From assembly GCA_963693305.1 (NCBI GenBank), contig OY855906.1, positions 26,796,289 to 26,860,288 on the forward strand: a stretch of 64,000 nucleotides of DNA. Direction: 5' to 3'. The notes below the pieces were generated by a model. It was given only the letters and a program-made list of their open reading frames with translations. It was not told the DNA's origin and made no database searches. This DNA comes from Meandrina meandrites. Lineage: Eukaryota; Cnidaria; Anthozoa; Scleractinia; Meandrinidae. The first letter of the stretch is position 1. Each line of letters starts with the position of its first letter. This document shows positions 22,286-34,350 of the stretch, piece by piece. The position numbers and the translations under genes are program-made.

Positions 22286-24840
22286 ACTTATGTAGTCCAT
22301 GAAGATACAGTAGTCTCACAATAGCAACCATAGCTGCAGTGTCTTTCTTTTGGTGTCATCATGTACTTCAACATTTTATATGCAGAGTGATGCCTTTTCA
22401 ATTTCTATTAAATGGAGAAAAAATAATAATTCAGTCACAGTGTTAGATTAGATGTTTGTGAGACAATTATTAACATCAACTCCATTGTTATATTTAATAA
22501 TAAGCACTTTCCTCATCCATTAAGCCAATTAGCAAAATACGAATTCTTACCAATATTTCCTGTTGCATTTACTCAGTACTTGAGTCTGAACAGTTACTTT
22601 GACATTAATAGCGGAGCTCCCGCGGGCGCCGAAGGCGCCCGCGGGCGGAGCTCCATACCCATAGAAAATGGGAAATCCATCAAGCCAAGAAAATTTGGTG
22701 GTCGCCCGCGTCCGTACGTACGTCCGTACGTACGTACGTACGCACGGATTAGGCCTGGGACGAGTTTATCTTTGTCCTTGATTTGGAGTCCTTCTTACGC
22801 AAAAAGTAACACAAAAACATTTTTTGGTTTGTTGAGAGTTAACTTAAATGTCATAGAAACTTGTAAGAACACTTTATTAATTCAGCATTTTTTTTTCTCA
22901 TGTTTTCTCATGATCTGGACATTTCATTTCAACTTAAACGAAGCGGTTGTATGAAAAGGCGGCAAATAGTTGGTACGTTGTTCACTTTTTAACCTGAATG
23001 AAAGACACGAAGAAAGATCAAAGCATGCTGGAAAACATAGTTCTCCGTGAATATTTCTCGCTCTTGTTACTCATCCACATCATGAAAACTCATGCCAAAT
23101 GATTTACGGCAACCTCTTAACGGGAAGATCCGAAATAATTGCCGACTTGAACATGATATACATCGGACAACACCGAGAGTTGAAGCACTGCGGCTAACCA
23201 AGGCTGAAAAATTAATTGCGCTGACACTGAGCTAAGATAAAAGTGAGCTCAGAGCCGTTGAAGTTCACTAAGTGATGGATAAAAGACTGTTAACAGCTAC
23301 ACCGAAAGGAAAGGAGAGATCAATCTTCGCTGATAATTCAAAACATGTATATGCCGCTGGTGTTGGAGTAAGCCGTACAACGAGTGGCGTTTTCGTTTCT
23401 GATATATATTGTGCTGGTTTGAAATTTTTGCCCTGCAGAATTTACAAGCCTTCCCCAAACTTGAGGTAACAAACGTAAATGTATATATGCAGTAAGCATA
23501 AGTTTGATTTTATTGTGAGAATCTGTTTATACTATACTTCATTTATGAACGAATTTGAAGTAGTGTCGGTTTTCAGATCTTCCCGTATAATTCAATTAAT
23601 GCTGCTCACAAACCTGTTCATGTTTGTACATTTCATACAGACATTGTTTATTAAATATTTCGTTTAGGTTAATTGTGTTGTGCTTTAGTTAGTGGAGTTA
23701 ACTGTGATGTTCATGATTGACCATGATTGGATTTTGATAACAATAAGCTTATCAAATTATTAAGTTTCACGGATCAAAATCACGATTTCGCTTTATAAAT
23801 TACAAACTACACGTACAGAAAAATCCTGCGAAACAAAACCGAGTAAAACTACTCAGCGATACTGCACACCAATATATATTTAAGCGATCTATTATCCAAC
23901 CGCTCTTTTTTTATACTCGCTTGCATTTGTTTTGTTTCTCTCATCAGCGAGTGCGTTGAAATCGTAAACCAATATTTCGCCGATTTCGTTGCGAGTTACC
24001 TGTGCTTGGCTGAGCAAGTTCAGACTTAACCTTCCGCATATTTGCTTACCAGAAATAAATAAAATTGAATCAGTTCTCTGCATAAAATTCTAGCAAGGCG
24101 TACGGTAAAACAGAATAAGTTAATCATGCAACCAAATTGCAACGAAAAGAACACGGTTCAGAACAGTCAAAACAACATTGTAAGGTTACTTTGTGCACCA
24201 CTTTCCAAATCACAAACTGCCACAATTCTTACACAAAATCTGCTTTAAAATGATTTACAAAACCGGAACCATCAATTTGCAGAGTTTGTTTTCCGCCGTG
24301 AGTTTTGTTTGCCGTAGCGTGAGTTCATTTTGTTTACTGTGTTTAGCAGCTAGTTTACTTAGTTTGTTTTGAAGTATTTTTGTTTTTGCCTTGAGTTATT
24401 TTTTTTTATGCCCTAACTGTTTTGCAGTAAATCAAAGCAAGACCAAGGTTCTTTTTTACATTGAATAAGTCATAAAGGTTTATTAACATGGTGTACAGTA
24501 AACGTTGTATAAAGTTTTACTAAGATTTGTGACCATTTGTTGTTGCGCCTACGTGCGTACGTGAGGAACCCAATAAAGTGCACTCATCATTTTTAATGTT
24601 AGAACCTGTCATAGGCAAAAATTTAGAAGGATTAACCTCGAAATATATTGACATCGCCTGCGTCAACAAAACCATGAGAGGTTTTTATATGTAACTATTA
24701 AGTTTAACCATGAGCGATTAAAAATTAATTTATTTTGAACCCTTATGGGTCACTGTATAAGCTTAGAAATAGGGTGGCTAATTATTTGTTAACACTGTAA
24801 TTAAATTGGGAAAAAAAAATAATAAATGGGAGCTCCGCTT
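22286..24840. repeat. Unassigned region with diverged interspersed repeat (relative of 37776-38580)
   Basis: At 22610-22655 there is a perfect GC-rich hairpin (ggagctcccgcgggcgcc, loop gaa, complement), then a CGTA-rich stretch at 22711-22745. From about 24010 to 24840 the sequence resembles 37830-38550 (for example cacaaactgcyacaa, gcgcctacgtgcgtac, aacccaataaagtgca, gtcaacaaaaccatgagagg), a diverged copy of the same repeat. No convincing gene; short frames at 22580-22954 and 23272-23469 have no domain. Confidence 0.5.
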
Positions 24841-25335
24841 TTAGGCCTGCCTAAATCTATATATTATTACCATTGGGCATGCATTGTTCCCAGAGTGGTA
24901 AGTTTTCTTATTAAAGGACCCTAGTCAGCCTCTGCCACTTTGGGTGCCATCAAAATTATGAAAACTGTATGGTGAAGCAAAATCTTATTGCATTGCTGCA
25001 CATGTACTGTAAGTTGTGCTACTGGAAGTTTGCTTAATTACCTTAAGTACATGTAGTTTCGAAGTGATCCGTTTTGTTTAGACACACTCCACAGAAAATA
25101 TAATACCAAAATTCTTGTAGGTGTGGCTGACAGGGGTCCCTTAAGATTGTAGTGTGTAACAAAAAGTTGTAATCAGGAACTGGTCTTGCATGATACAAAT
25201 GTAATAAGTGTGTACATGTACAATGTGATAAGAAAACTGCAATTTCCATATTGCAAAAACAATGCACTCTGAGAGAGTAAGAGTCAGAATTGATAAAGTG
25301 AATTTGTTATTATTCACAAATCAGTCGATTTATGA
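24841..25335. other. Unassigned
   Basis: No gene, RNA or transposon structure recognised. Confidence 0.4.
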
Positions 25336-25795
25336 CTTAATTTAAGACGAAGGGACATATCGCAGCAACAAAATCATGTGTTGCTCACACTGATTTAGTG
25401 GGGACAGCAACAAAATCAAAATGTGTACACACACAAATAACTGTAGTGGGGACATACCCCAGGGACTTGTGGCAGCAACACATCCCCTTGTGTGTGCTGA
25501 TAATTTTGGCACATGAAACAGGAATTCCTAACAGTTTGTCCCTGTGACATGTTGCACAAAGTTTAAGGAGTTAAATTTCGTGCAACATGTCGCAGGGAAA
25601 AAACAGCTTCAAAGATCATGTTGCTAATGCCAAAAATAATCGGCAAACATGAGGGGACAAGTTGTTGCGACATGCCCCTGTAACTACATTTCCTTGTGTG
25701 TACACACTGTGAACAACACATGATTTTGTCGCTTCTACATGTACATGTTGTTGTGACGTGCCCCTGTGACATGTCCCCACGTGTGCAGAGACCTT
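25336..25795. mobile_element. Foldback/MITE-like element with short internal repeats
   Basis: Inverted-repeat structure: gcaacaaaatcatgtgttg at 25364 is mirrored near 25712-25735. A central palindrome at 25541-25597 reads ccctgtgacatgttgcac and its near complement around ggag. Motifs of the type acatgtcrcaggggac recur throughout. Termini and target duplication not resolved. Confidence 0.6.
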
Positions 25796-26072
25796 AAGAT
25801 TCATGCAACAAACAATCAGTGTATTCCCATCTACCCACCTCTAATCTGTATCAATGCCTTATGATTTTCTTTCAGCAATCAAAAAAATCAAAATCAATTG
25901 ATTGCTGTCAACTATCTGTTTATCAATTGACCATGCTGGGTGTTTAATAAAAAATAAAAATAAATCACTTTATTTAAGTGTCAGGGTATTTAGCACTGTT
26001 GTAGTAATTGTGGACACTGTAAATAAGCAAACAAATATTACAAATAGAACTGAAATTTGTTCAAAATTTAGT

Positions 26073-26148
26073 GGCAGGGAGGAGGATTTGAACCCGGGAC
26101 CTCCAGGTTACAAGTCCAGCACCCTAACCACTAGGCCACGTTGCCTCC
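26073..26148 (-). repeat. tRNA-derived SINE head
   Basis: On the minus strand, from 26148: ggaggcaacgtggcctagtg holds an A-box-like sequence (tggcctagtgg), and ggttcaaatcc (26094-26084) is a good B box. The anticodon loop cttgtaa gives TGT. The acceptor ends do not pair, so it is not a functional tRNA gene. A closer-to-consensus copy is at 36448-36526. Confidence 0.75.
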
Positions 26149-26584
26149 TTTGATAATCAACCAAGATTTCAAATGAATATTGTTTGATTTAAATTTACCA
26201 GTGCCAGTGGTTTCATCCAAGGGTGGAGAACATTGACAGTGTGATCGATTTACGAAATGTATTTAATAACGCATGCATGTAACCCTGGACGTATAATATT
26301 ATTTATCACGTTTTCAGTTTGAATGAAAGAGTCTAACACACTTCAAATATTATGGGTGAATTATGAGTGAATGTTTATTGCAATAATTTGGGCTAAACTT
26401 CAGAATACCCGGCCACAATTCCGTGACATTAAAGTTCTGCTCCCGCAGTCCCGCAGTCAATAAATATTTGCATATGGAAACAAAAGAGAAATACATAAGA
26501 AGCATGCTCCCGCAGTCCTGTAGTCCCGTAGTCATCCGCAAATCAAAAACTTACGCTAACGCAAGAAAATACCACGTTCTTTAT

Positions 26585-26885
26585 TCCATGAGCCGAAACA
26601 AGCACGATACACATATACACATGAATATACCTCGTTCTATAATCCATGTGCCCAAACCAAGCACAATGCACATGAATATTCTTCGTTCTACCAAGCACAA
26701 TACACATGAACATACCTCGTTCTATAATCCATGTGCCGAAACCAACCACAATACACATGAATATTTCTCGTTCTATATTATATCCATTTGCCGAAAACAA
26801 GCACAATACAGATGAATATTCCTCGTTCTATAATCCATGTGCCGAAGACAAGCACAATACACATGAAGAAACCTCGTTCTATAAT
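26585..26885. repeat. About 61-bp tandem repeat inside Merlin
   Basis: Five to six imperfect units of cctcgttctataatccatgt plus caagcacaatacacatgaat between the left end and the transposase stop. In transposase sense this is 3' non-coding DNA. Open frames on either strand here are repeat translations. Confidence 0.8.
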
Positions 26886-27332
26886 CAACGAGCAATGCAT
26901 GCTCGGGCTGCATGCTCGCACTCCCACAAATGTTGCTTACCTGGTGTAAGCGTCACGAAGAGTAAACATTCATTTTTGTCTCTTCGTAAAAATGCCAAAC
27001 AAAAATCTCCCTTTTATCTAAATTTGAATTCTTCGTTTTAAACCACCGATGGCAACGCATTAATTCCAAAAGGTATTCGTATTTAATAACGCCTAATTCC
27101 GGAACTGCTTATAACCAATAAAAACTTCAAGGACTGACAAATGACACATATTCAAATTCCGATTATTTATTTACCTTAAAATCCTAACAGTCACTTCACA
27201 ACATCCTAACAAACAGTTCACAAATATACCCTTCGTTCAATAAGGAGTCTGGAAACAATGTTCTCATTCAACCTGTCTCTAATTTCTTGCTTAAATATTG
27301 TTCTCATTTTGCTAGTGCCCAATTTAGAGTTC

Positions 27333-28130
27333 TTAATTTGCTGCATAAATTTTCTTCACATCATTCAAAAAAACCATGAACAAGTCCTCGCCTCTATGCG
27401 TATATCGCCACATAAATTCGGCCAAATAAGTTGAAAACAAATGTTTTCGTACTCCGAATTTCGGAAGTCTGCACTTTGCATGCCTCCAATGTCCTTCCAT
27501 TTTGTTTGTATGATCACCGTCTTCATTGACAAATTCAATCGAGTGGTTCACTGTTCGATGTTCATAGCCATGCTTGACAAGATTGGTGTAAGCTTTCCAG
27601 CAATCGGAAACGATAATTGTTCCTGGTGCGATCCATTTTTTAATTATCGGTAATAATGTTCCTTCATCCCGTTTTTCGACTGCCACAAGGAAAGACTTCC
27701 TACTGTCGTCTTCAATTCCGCCAAACACCCACTGACCTTCCACGTGATGGCCTCGATGGTATTTCCTTTTGCCAAATTTACTCTCATCAATCTGTACTAT
27801 CTTGCCTTCTCCTCCAAGTTTTTCGCTGTTTTCAAACATTGTGATTTCGCACACTTCCCGACAAAAGCTGTCCCAGTCAACACCAGTACTTTCCGCGAGT
27901 CCTAATTCGTGTTTAATCTGCCACTGATCAAGATCCTGGCACCACCAGTACGTCAACTTCATTATCTCTTCCAAAGTCATTTTGCTCTTCTCGAACCAGC
28001 TACCTTTCCTGATCGATATCTCTGCTTTGTGTCTTTTCCCTTTTTCCTGTTTCCTGCATTCCCACTTGAATAAATCTGATCGATCCGCGCATCTTGTCAA
28101 CGTCATCCCTTCATCGCACATTGGACACAC
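27333..28130 (-). CDS. Merlin transposase (ISXO2-like, DDE)
   Basis: Uninterrupted frame of 265 codons to the stop at 27333-27335. An N-terminal zinc ribbon (CPMC ... C, about residues 2-30) precedes the DDE domain: D at about 115 in QIDESKFGKRKYHRGH, second D at about 175 in SDCWKAYTNL, E at about 211 in NKMEGHWRHAK, the ISXO2/IS1595-type signature. It cuts and reinserts the element. The first codon given is GTG; the frame continues upstream without stop to a likely 3' splice site (ctcccgcag before tcgaaaaaaagg, about 28165), so there is probably a short upstream exon with the start codon. Because catalytic residues and both ends are intact, the element may be autonomous or recently so. Confidence 0.88.
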   Translation of the reverse strand: MCPMCDEGMTLTRCADRSDLFKWECRKQEKGKRHKAEISIRKGSWFEKSKMTLEEIMKLTYWWCQDLDQWQIKHELGLAESTGVDWDSFCREVCEITMFENSEKLGGEGKIVQIDESKFGKRKYHRGHHVEGQWVFGGIEDDSRKSFLVAVEKRDEGTLLPIIKKWIAPGTIIVSDCWKAYTNLVKHGYEHRTVNHSIEFVNEDGDHTNKMEGHWRHAKCRLPKFGVRKHLFSTYLAEFMWRYTHRGEDLFMVFLNDVKKIYAAN

Positions 28131-28415
28131 TCGTTGCTTTGCTATTTTCCTTTTTTTCGACTGCGGGAGTGCGGGACTGCGGGAGCACTAGTTCTATGCC
28201 CTTCTAAAATTTACCTTTTTTTCCACTACCGGAGTGCGGGACTGCGGGAGCAGTAGTTCTACACCCACTCCATCCACTTTATTTATTTCAAAATATTTTT
28301 TGCCCCTTTTCCCATTTTTCATTTCATGATTGACATCGCAACTGCGGGACCACGGGAGCACGAGATTAATGTCACGCAATCGTGGCCGGGTATTCTGAAG
28401 TTGCTCCATAATTTG

Positions 28416-29280
28416 TTTGTCATGAACTCCTGGGGATTCGAACATGATAAGTAAAATTATTGCTCAGATCCAACGTGTAAAGAAATATGTTCTAAAAGGG
28501 ATGTACAGCATAGAAAAGGTAAGACATTATACATAGCTTCAGAGAGAAAAAGAGAAAACCTACTCATCTATTTAGTGTTGAATTGTTCCAGTTGTCGACT
28601 CGAAGTCGTGCAGAGTCGTGGAGTTATCCAGAGTTATCTGAGGAATGGAAGGATGTACGCGTCCACCACACATTCCATTTCAACCTCTTTCTTGTCCGAA
28701 GGCTTGCATTATATTTTAGGACAAGTTTTCGATAAACGAAGCTCCACAACAACAGAAAAGAAGACTTCGAAGTGGATCGTTGTCCAAGTTGTGAATCATC
28801 ATCACTCTCAAAATGGACGCCAACCCGCTGATCGCCTTAACTGACCGCCAACCCGCTGACCGTTGATAGCGGCGTATAACGGAGCCCAGTCTCCGAGGGA
28901 CAGATAAATCGCTCGGCGGCACGCAAGGCTCCCATGAAAAGTCAATGAAAGACTCATAGAATGTGTTCGAGCTTCACGGTAACAACTCCCTGGATTTTTG
29001 TAATAGCGTCTACAAATTGAACGGAGCACTGTTTTATTTAAAAGATAAGATGTGTTTTCACATGCAAACAAGCGAGAAATATAAATTTCGGGAAGTGTAC
29101 GTGGATCGGTTTTTAGGATAAACCGCGGCCGGAGGCCAGGCCAATGTAAGAAACCTTGACAGTCTAATCTTAAAATTGGTAAAGCTAACTGTAAAAGCAG
29201 CATGCTTGCATATATCATTGCAGGCACCATTGTAAAAAAAACATATAACTCTCGTCATATGACAACTCCCTGTGTTTTAA
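28416..29280. other. Unassigned, GC-richer spacer
   Basis: Several short open frames (28575-28844, 28808-29230) without recognised domain. gaccgccaacccgctgacc at about 28843 partly repeats gacgccaacccgctgatcg at about 28815. I see no gene. Confidence 0.4.
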
Positions 29281-29714
29281 TGCTAAAGGTGCGTCAAAAA
29301 GGTAACTACAGCGGACAGTTTATGGCCATGTAAAAAACTTATACATATTCGGAAAGACATTTAAAAGTAGTTTAATTGTGCGTACAGAAAATCGAATGGC
29401 CTTAAAGAACTAGTAAGGTTCTTAAAGAAATAAAAGGCGCGTAAAGTTGTGCGTAAAGAAAGTTAAACGTCCGTAAAGAACGGTGCGTAAAGGAGCGTAA
29501 AGAATGATAAAGACGCGTAAAGTGTTAACAATGAAGCTGATCAAAACAACTTTTAATCTACTTAAGACGGATGTTGTTTCACTTCTTTAGTATTTCTCTC
29601 AATAGAACGTAGTAAATTAGCTTGAATTATATCCATATAGATCCTTATCCTTTACGAACATGTAATATAATTTACGCATTCTTTACGCGTTTTCTGCATT
29701 TACGCATCTTTACG
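29281..29714. repeat. CGTAAAG-rich segment, copy 2 (left of LINE)
   Basis: CGTAAAG is present at about 29438, 29453, 29471, 29486, 29496 and 29514 in one orientation, then CTTTACG forms at about 29651, 29680 and 29708 in the other, so the motif flips strand across the segment. Continues after the LINE at 35390. Confidence 0.75.
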
Positions 29715-30087
29715 GTACGCGAAACTTTTTTTTTTGTTTTTTTTTTTTTAATTGCAACACACACACAAACAAACAAACAAACCAAAAAAAAAGGCTGCTT
29801 ACAAAAAAACTACTACTTACAATGCAATACAATACTTATGTACTTATGCTGCTTACGATACGGCACATACTATTTACAATACATCGCTTACACTATTTAC
29901 AATGCATTAATTACTTACAACTTACTACTTACAACAGTACTTACAATATTTGCCCTACTTGCATGCAATTCAAAATACTATTTACTACTAAGCTATTTGT
30001 GTCAGTCATCGTATGGATGGACCATGAAAGCGTTGAAGGAATTACCTGTTTAGGGGATTTAGGGAAGTAGTGCAATCTGTTTTTGCG

Positions 30088-30120
<33 letters not shown>

Positions 30121-30169
30121 AGGGAGAAAATAGCGAAATATTTAAGTTTTTTTTTTCTTTTTTACTGTT

Positions 30170-33100
30170 TTATTTGTCTGTTAAAAGAAGGCTTTCTAAA
30201 CCTTTCCACTTTTTCTTTGTTTTGTCATCTGCTCTTTGCTCCAAGAGATAGATCGACTTGAGATAGAGTAGAAAAGCTTCTATTTCAGGTGACCTTTTTT
30301 TGCTTTTACAGATCCAAATAAAATATCTGGCTAGTAGAAAACAGAAATTTATTTGGCGATGATTTTTCGAGCAGTACGGTGTCAATCCTAAGGCAACAAA
30401 AATGTTTAGAATGTAATTTTCTGGAAATACTTGGGAAAGTTTTAGCCGTTGGGTTAAGGAGTTCCAGAAAGAGGTCACTTTGGAGCAGGACCAAAAGAGG
30501 TGCGTTAGTTTTTCCGGTACTTCTTCACAGAAAGAGCAGTTTGGTTCGTCTTGTACGCCGATTTTAGTCAAGAATTCATTAGTTGCTATCCGTCTGTGTA
30601 AAAGTTTAAATTGGAACTCTATAAGTTTTGTGCTTTTGGTGCATTTGAAGGCTAATTGATAGGTTTCGTTCCAATTGACGCATCGCGTATCTTCTGTATT
30701 GCAATCGTCCAACCATTTCTGTTGAGTTCGAACAGGAGGCGAAGATTTTTTGGATACCAGTTTCTTATACACAGGTGGGCTTGGTCTATGCGATTTCTGT
30801 ATTTTTTCCGAGAGACTTTGATATTCAGAATCTTCCAAAATGTAGTTGTTTTTGTGTACGTTCCAAAGAAGTTTAAGTGCAGATACAAGTCCGTAGTGTC
30901 TGAGAGGACAAGTTTTAAGTCTGAATTTTGCCTGTAATTCAAGAAGTGATAAAAAGTTATTTGAGTCATCTTTCAAATGTTTCACCTCTGTGATACCTTT
31001 ATAATGCCATTCAGGGTAGAAGACAGGTGAGTTGTCAATTCTGATAAGGGAGTTGTGCTATAATTTTTGGTTAAGAAACTGATTCTCAGATATAATTCGG
31101 TCTTCGAAGTTTGCTTCCGCCCAAATTGTCAAAACTTCCTTGATGAAACTATCCTTAAGTCGAAGCTTCTTTACGTCTTCAGTGTTGAGATTGCTTGTGA
31201 GGGTTATTGGACCTCCATGCGCCTCCAACTCCAAATCAAAGAAAAGTTTCCATTTTCCCTGATTCTCTTCATCTAAATATTTTTTTACCCATGTGGCTTT
31301 TAGGGATTTGCTGAAACAGTCAACATCTATCATTTTGAGGCCGCCACCTGGGTAGTCATTAATGATGACATTTCGTTTTATTTTATCTGCTTTTCCACTC
31401 CAAAGAAATGAAAAAAAAAGTTTGTTTACTTCTTTGATGACTTTTTCATTTGAAGGTAGAGGAGATAGTACATAGACAAGTTGAGATGCGACAAGACTCT
31501 TTAGGACTGCTATTTTGCCCATTAGAGTGAGTCTGCGGTATTTCCAGCAACTTAATACAGTCTTTACCTTACCTAGTTTTTCATTATAGTTTAGAGTTGC
31601 AGCTTCTTCTGAATCAACTGAGAGCCAAACACCTAGGGCTTTTACTTTATTTTTTGGCCACTTAAAGTTTCTTCCAGGAAGTGAAATTTCGCAGCTCCCA
31701 CATTTTGAACCGATCCAAAGAGCTTCTGTTTTTTTGTCATTTAGTTTCAACCCAGAGACTTTATAGAAGTCATCCAGAATTTGGAGGCAGTTTATTAAAG
31801 ATTCTCTCGACCCATTTAGAATTAAAGTTGTGTCGTCTGCGTATTGACTTAATTTAATTTCTGTATTGTTTACCAGGATTCCTTTAATATATTTGTCTTT
31901 ACGAATTGCTTTGGCAAGCACTTCAGCTGATAAGACGAACAGATAAGGCGAAAGGGGACAGCCCTGTCGAACACCTCTTTGAATTTTAAAAAAGTCGCTT
32001 GCCCAGCCGTTGTTTAAAACACAACTTTCAGAAGATTGGTAGAACAGGTTTAACCATTTTATTATGCCAGGACCAAAACCAAAAAATTCCAGAGCCTTCC
32101 TGATGAAGGGCCATTCGATCGTATCAAAAGCCTTTTCAAAGTCAAGAAACAGTAATAAACCTGGTATGTTTTTCTCTTTTGCATAGCAAATGATACTGTC
32201 CATTAGTCGGATGTTTTCTCCAATGAATCTACCTTTAATAAAGCCCGTCTGGTCATTGTTAATTAAGTTGGGCAGGAAAACTTTTAGGCGGTTAGCAATT
32301 GCCTTGGCCGCTAGCTTATAATCGCAATTTAGTAGGGTTAGGGGTCTCCAGTTTTTAATAAAGTAAGGCTCTGCGTCCTTCTTCGGGATCAGCTTAATGA
32401 TTCCTCTTCTCTGAGTGATTGAGAGTTGACCTGTATCATAAGCAAAGTTTAAAGCACTGATGAGAGTTGTGGATATGTCATTCCAGAAAATTTTGTAAAA
32501 CTCCGCTGGAAAGCCATCCGTACCTGGGGTTTTTTCTGATTCCATAGATTTTAGAGCATCTAGGCACTCCTTGTTGGTAAGCGGGCCTTCGCATGCTTCC
32601 TGTTCATAATCTTTAAGGACTGTATCATTTTCATCATCGAAGAAGGCGGATCTATCGAGCCGGTTGTCAGCCGTACATTTAGATTCATAAAGATTCTTAA
32701 AGAAAGACGCGCACTCGTTCCCGATATCCTCGTTAGAAGTGAGAAACTCGTTTTCGCTTATTTTGATTTGGCTTATTGCATTTTGTTTGTAGTGCCGTTT
32801 CTCTAGACTTAAAAAATATTTAGTATTCTTCTCTCCTTCATTATACCATTTCGTTTTAGATCTCAAAATCGCACCCTTAGTGCGTTCTTCAATAATTTTC
32901 TCAAGTTCACGTTTTTGTTCACAAATTTCTTCCTCTATATGTAACGTTTGAGCATCATTAGAAACGCTTTTGTCAAGTTCTTCTTCTAATTTGGCAATTG
33001 TTTGTTCCAGGTCTATTTCTCGTTTTTTTGTTTGTTTCGTTTTGGTCTTGGCATATGATAATGATTTCTCGCGTACTTGTAGTTTTATCATTTCCCAGAG

Positions 33101-33955
33101 GAGTGAAGGGTTGACCGTGTCATCTTCTCCATATTCATCGAGTGTTTCCTGAATAGTTGCCTTAATTTGATTAACATAGTCCATTTCAGTCAAAAAGGAT
33201 GTATTTAGTTTCCAGAAACCCGGACCCCTGGGGTTCGAGTGTAGTGATATTTTTAACATTATCATGGAATGATCTGATTTGTATCCGGGTGAGATCTCAG
33301 CGTTGACTGTCGTATTAATGACACTTTGGCTTACCAAAAAGAAGTCTAACCTGCATTGCACTTTGGGGTGCCGTTGTCTCCAAGTATATCTGTTTGTTTC
33401 CGGGTGCAATACCCTCCATGCGTCCACTAAATCGAGGTTGTCAGAAAATTCATGAATAATTTTAATACTGTTTTGGTGAGTTTTTGCAAGGCCACCGCTC
33501 TTGTCCTTTTCTAGATCAAGCACAAGATTGAAATCCCCTCCTATGACAATATCCTCGCTTGTGAAGTCCGAGAGGTGATCAAAAAAGTCTAAAAAGAAGG
33601 CTGGGTTATCTTCGTTGGGGGCGTAGATGTTAGCCAGGGTTAAATTTTTTTCATTTGCTTTTATATCACAAACAATAAAGCGTCCTTCGGGGTCAATGTA
33701 GAGTTTTTGAATTTGTAAATTAAAGTTATTATTGAAAAGCATACATACTCCTGCTTTATTGCTCTTATTATAAGTGCTAAAAATAGTTTTGTATCCCCAT
33801 TCAGCAGACCATATAGGATTAGTATTTTCGGTGAAGTGAACTTCTTGTAGCATATAAATTGAGAATTTTTTTGTTCGTAGCCAATTAAACACCTCCCTTC
33901 GTTTAGTATTATCTCTAAGTCCCCTGACATTCAAAGAAGCTATTGTTAAAGCCAT
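30170..33955 (-). pseudogene. LINE ORF2: APE endonuclease and reverse transcriptase, single in-frame TAG
   Basis: The frame is 1262 codons from the ATG at 33955 to the stop at 30170-30172, with one internal TAG at 31060-31058 (codon 966), where the homologue in the other LINE has TGG (PLWHNSL). Endonuclease, about 1-230: SLNVRG, LQEVHF, NIYAPNED, GGDFNLV, DFFLVSQ, SDHSM. Reverse transcriptase: NWRPLTLLN, GFIKGRFIGENI (about 573), LFLDFEKAFDTIEW (about 603), RQGCPLSPYLF (about 665), SQYADDTTLI (about 705). C-terminus: CSFC...HLFWSC zinc-type motif (about 1138). The protein would nick the target and prime reverse transcription. The truncated product keeps both catalytic domains but loses the C-terminal motif. 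Confidence 0.93.
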
Positions 33956-34350
33956 GATGATTCCTTTGAGATGTTTTTCAAAAAAATTCCTTCACGCCTT
34001 GTTACCCTCACAATGCGATGACTGCACATTGTAGCTCTGTTTGGTGTTAAATATTTTGCAGTATACGAATTTAAAAAACAAAGAGACAGAAAAATAAACA
34101 AACACTTATAAACGAGTAAAACAGAATTTTGGTTTGGGGGCATCCAAATTAGTAAAGTCCGACTGATGGTGTGAAAGCTACTAATAGATAGCCAGAAACG
34201 GTCGCCTTCTCATATTAGATAGCTAAAATGAAATTGATGATAAGGAAAAAAAATTCCTGGTGATTGAAAGTAGAAATAAATCCTAATATTATGCAGAGTT
34301 GCTTAGAGCAAAAAAGAGACAAAATATAAACAAATAGTCATTAGCATTTT

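Larger units (their letters stand above)
26391..28407 (-). mobile_element. Complete Merlin DNA transposon
   Basis: The 8-base direct repeat ATAATTTG flanks both sides (26383-26390, 28408-28415), as expected for Merlin (8-9 bp). Terminal inverted repeats extend some 60 bases and share acttcagaatacccggccac; outer ends are GGCTAA and GGAGCA. It carries one ISXO2-like/IS1595-type transposase on the minus strand, a 61-bp tandem array downstream of it, and repeats of ctcccgcagtcccgcagt near both ends. Length 2017 bases. Confidence 0.92.

Noticed and set aside
26073..26148. Functional tRNA gene
   Set aside because: A and B boxes are present, but the acceptor and T stems do not pair; the same sequence recurs as a dispersed repeat, so it is a SINE.
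27333..28130. Bacterial contamination (ISXO2-like transposase)
   Set aside because: It lies inside a Merlin element with eukaryotic-style ends and 8-bp duplication, surrounded by host repeats.
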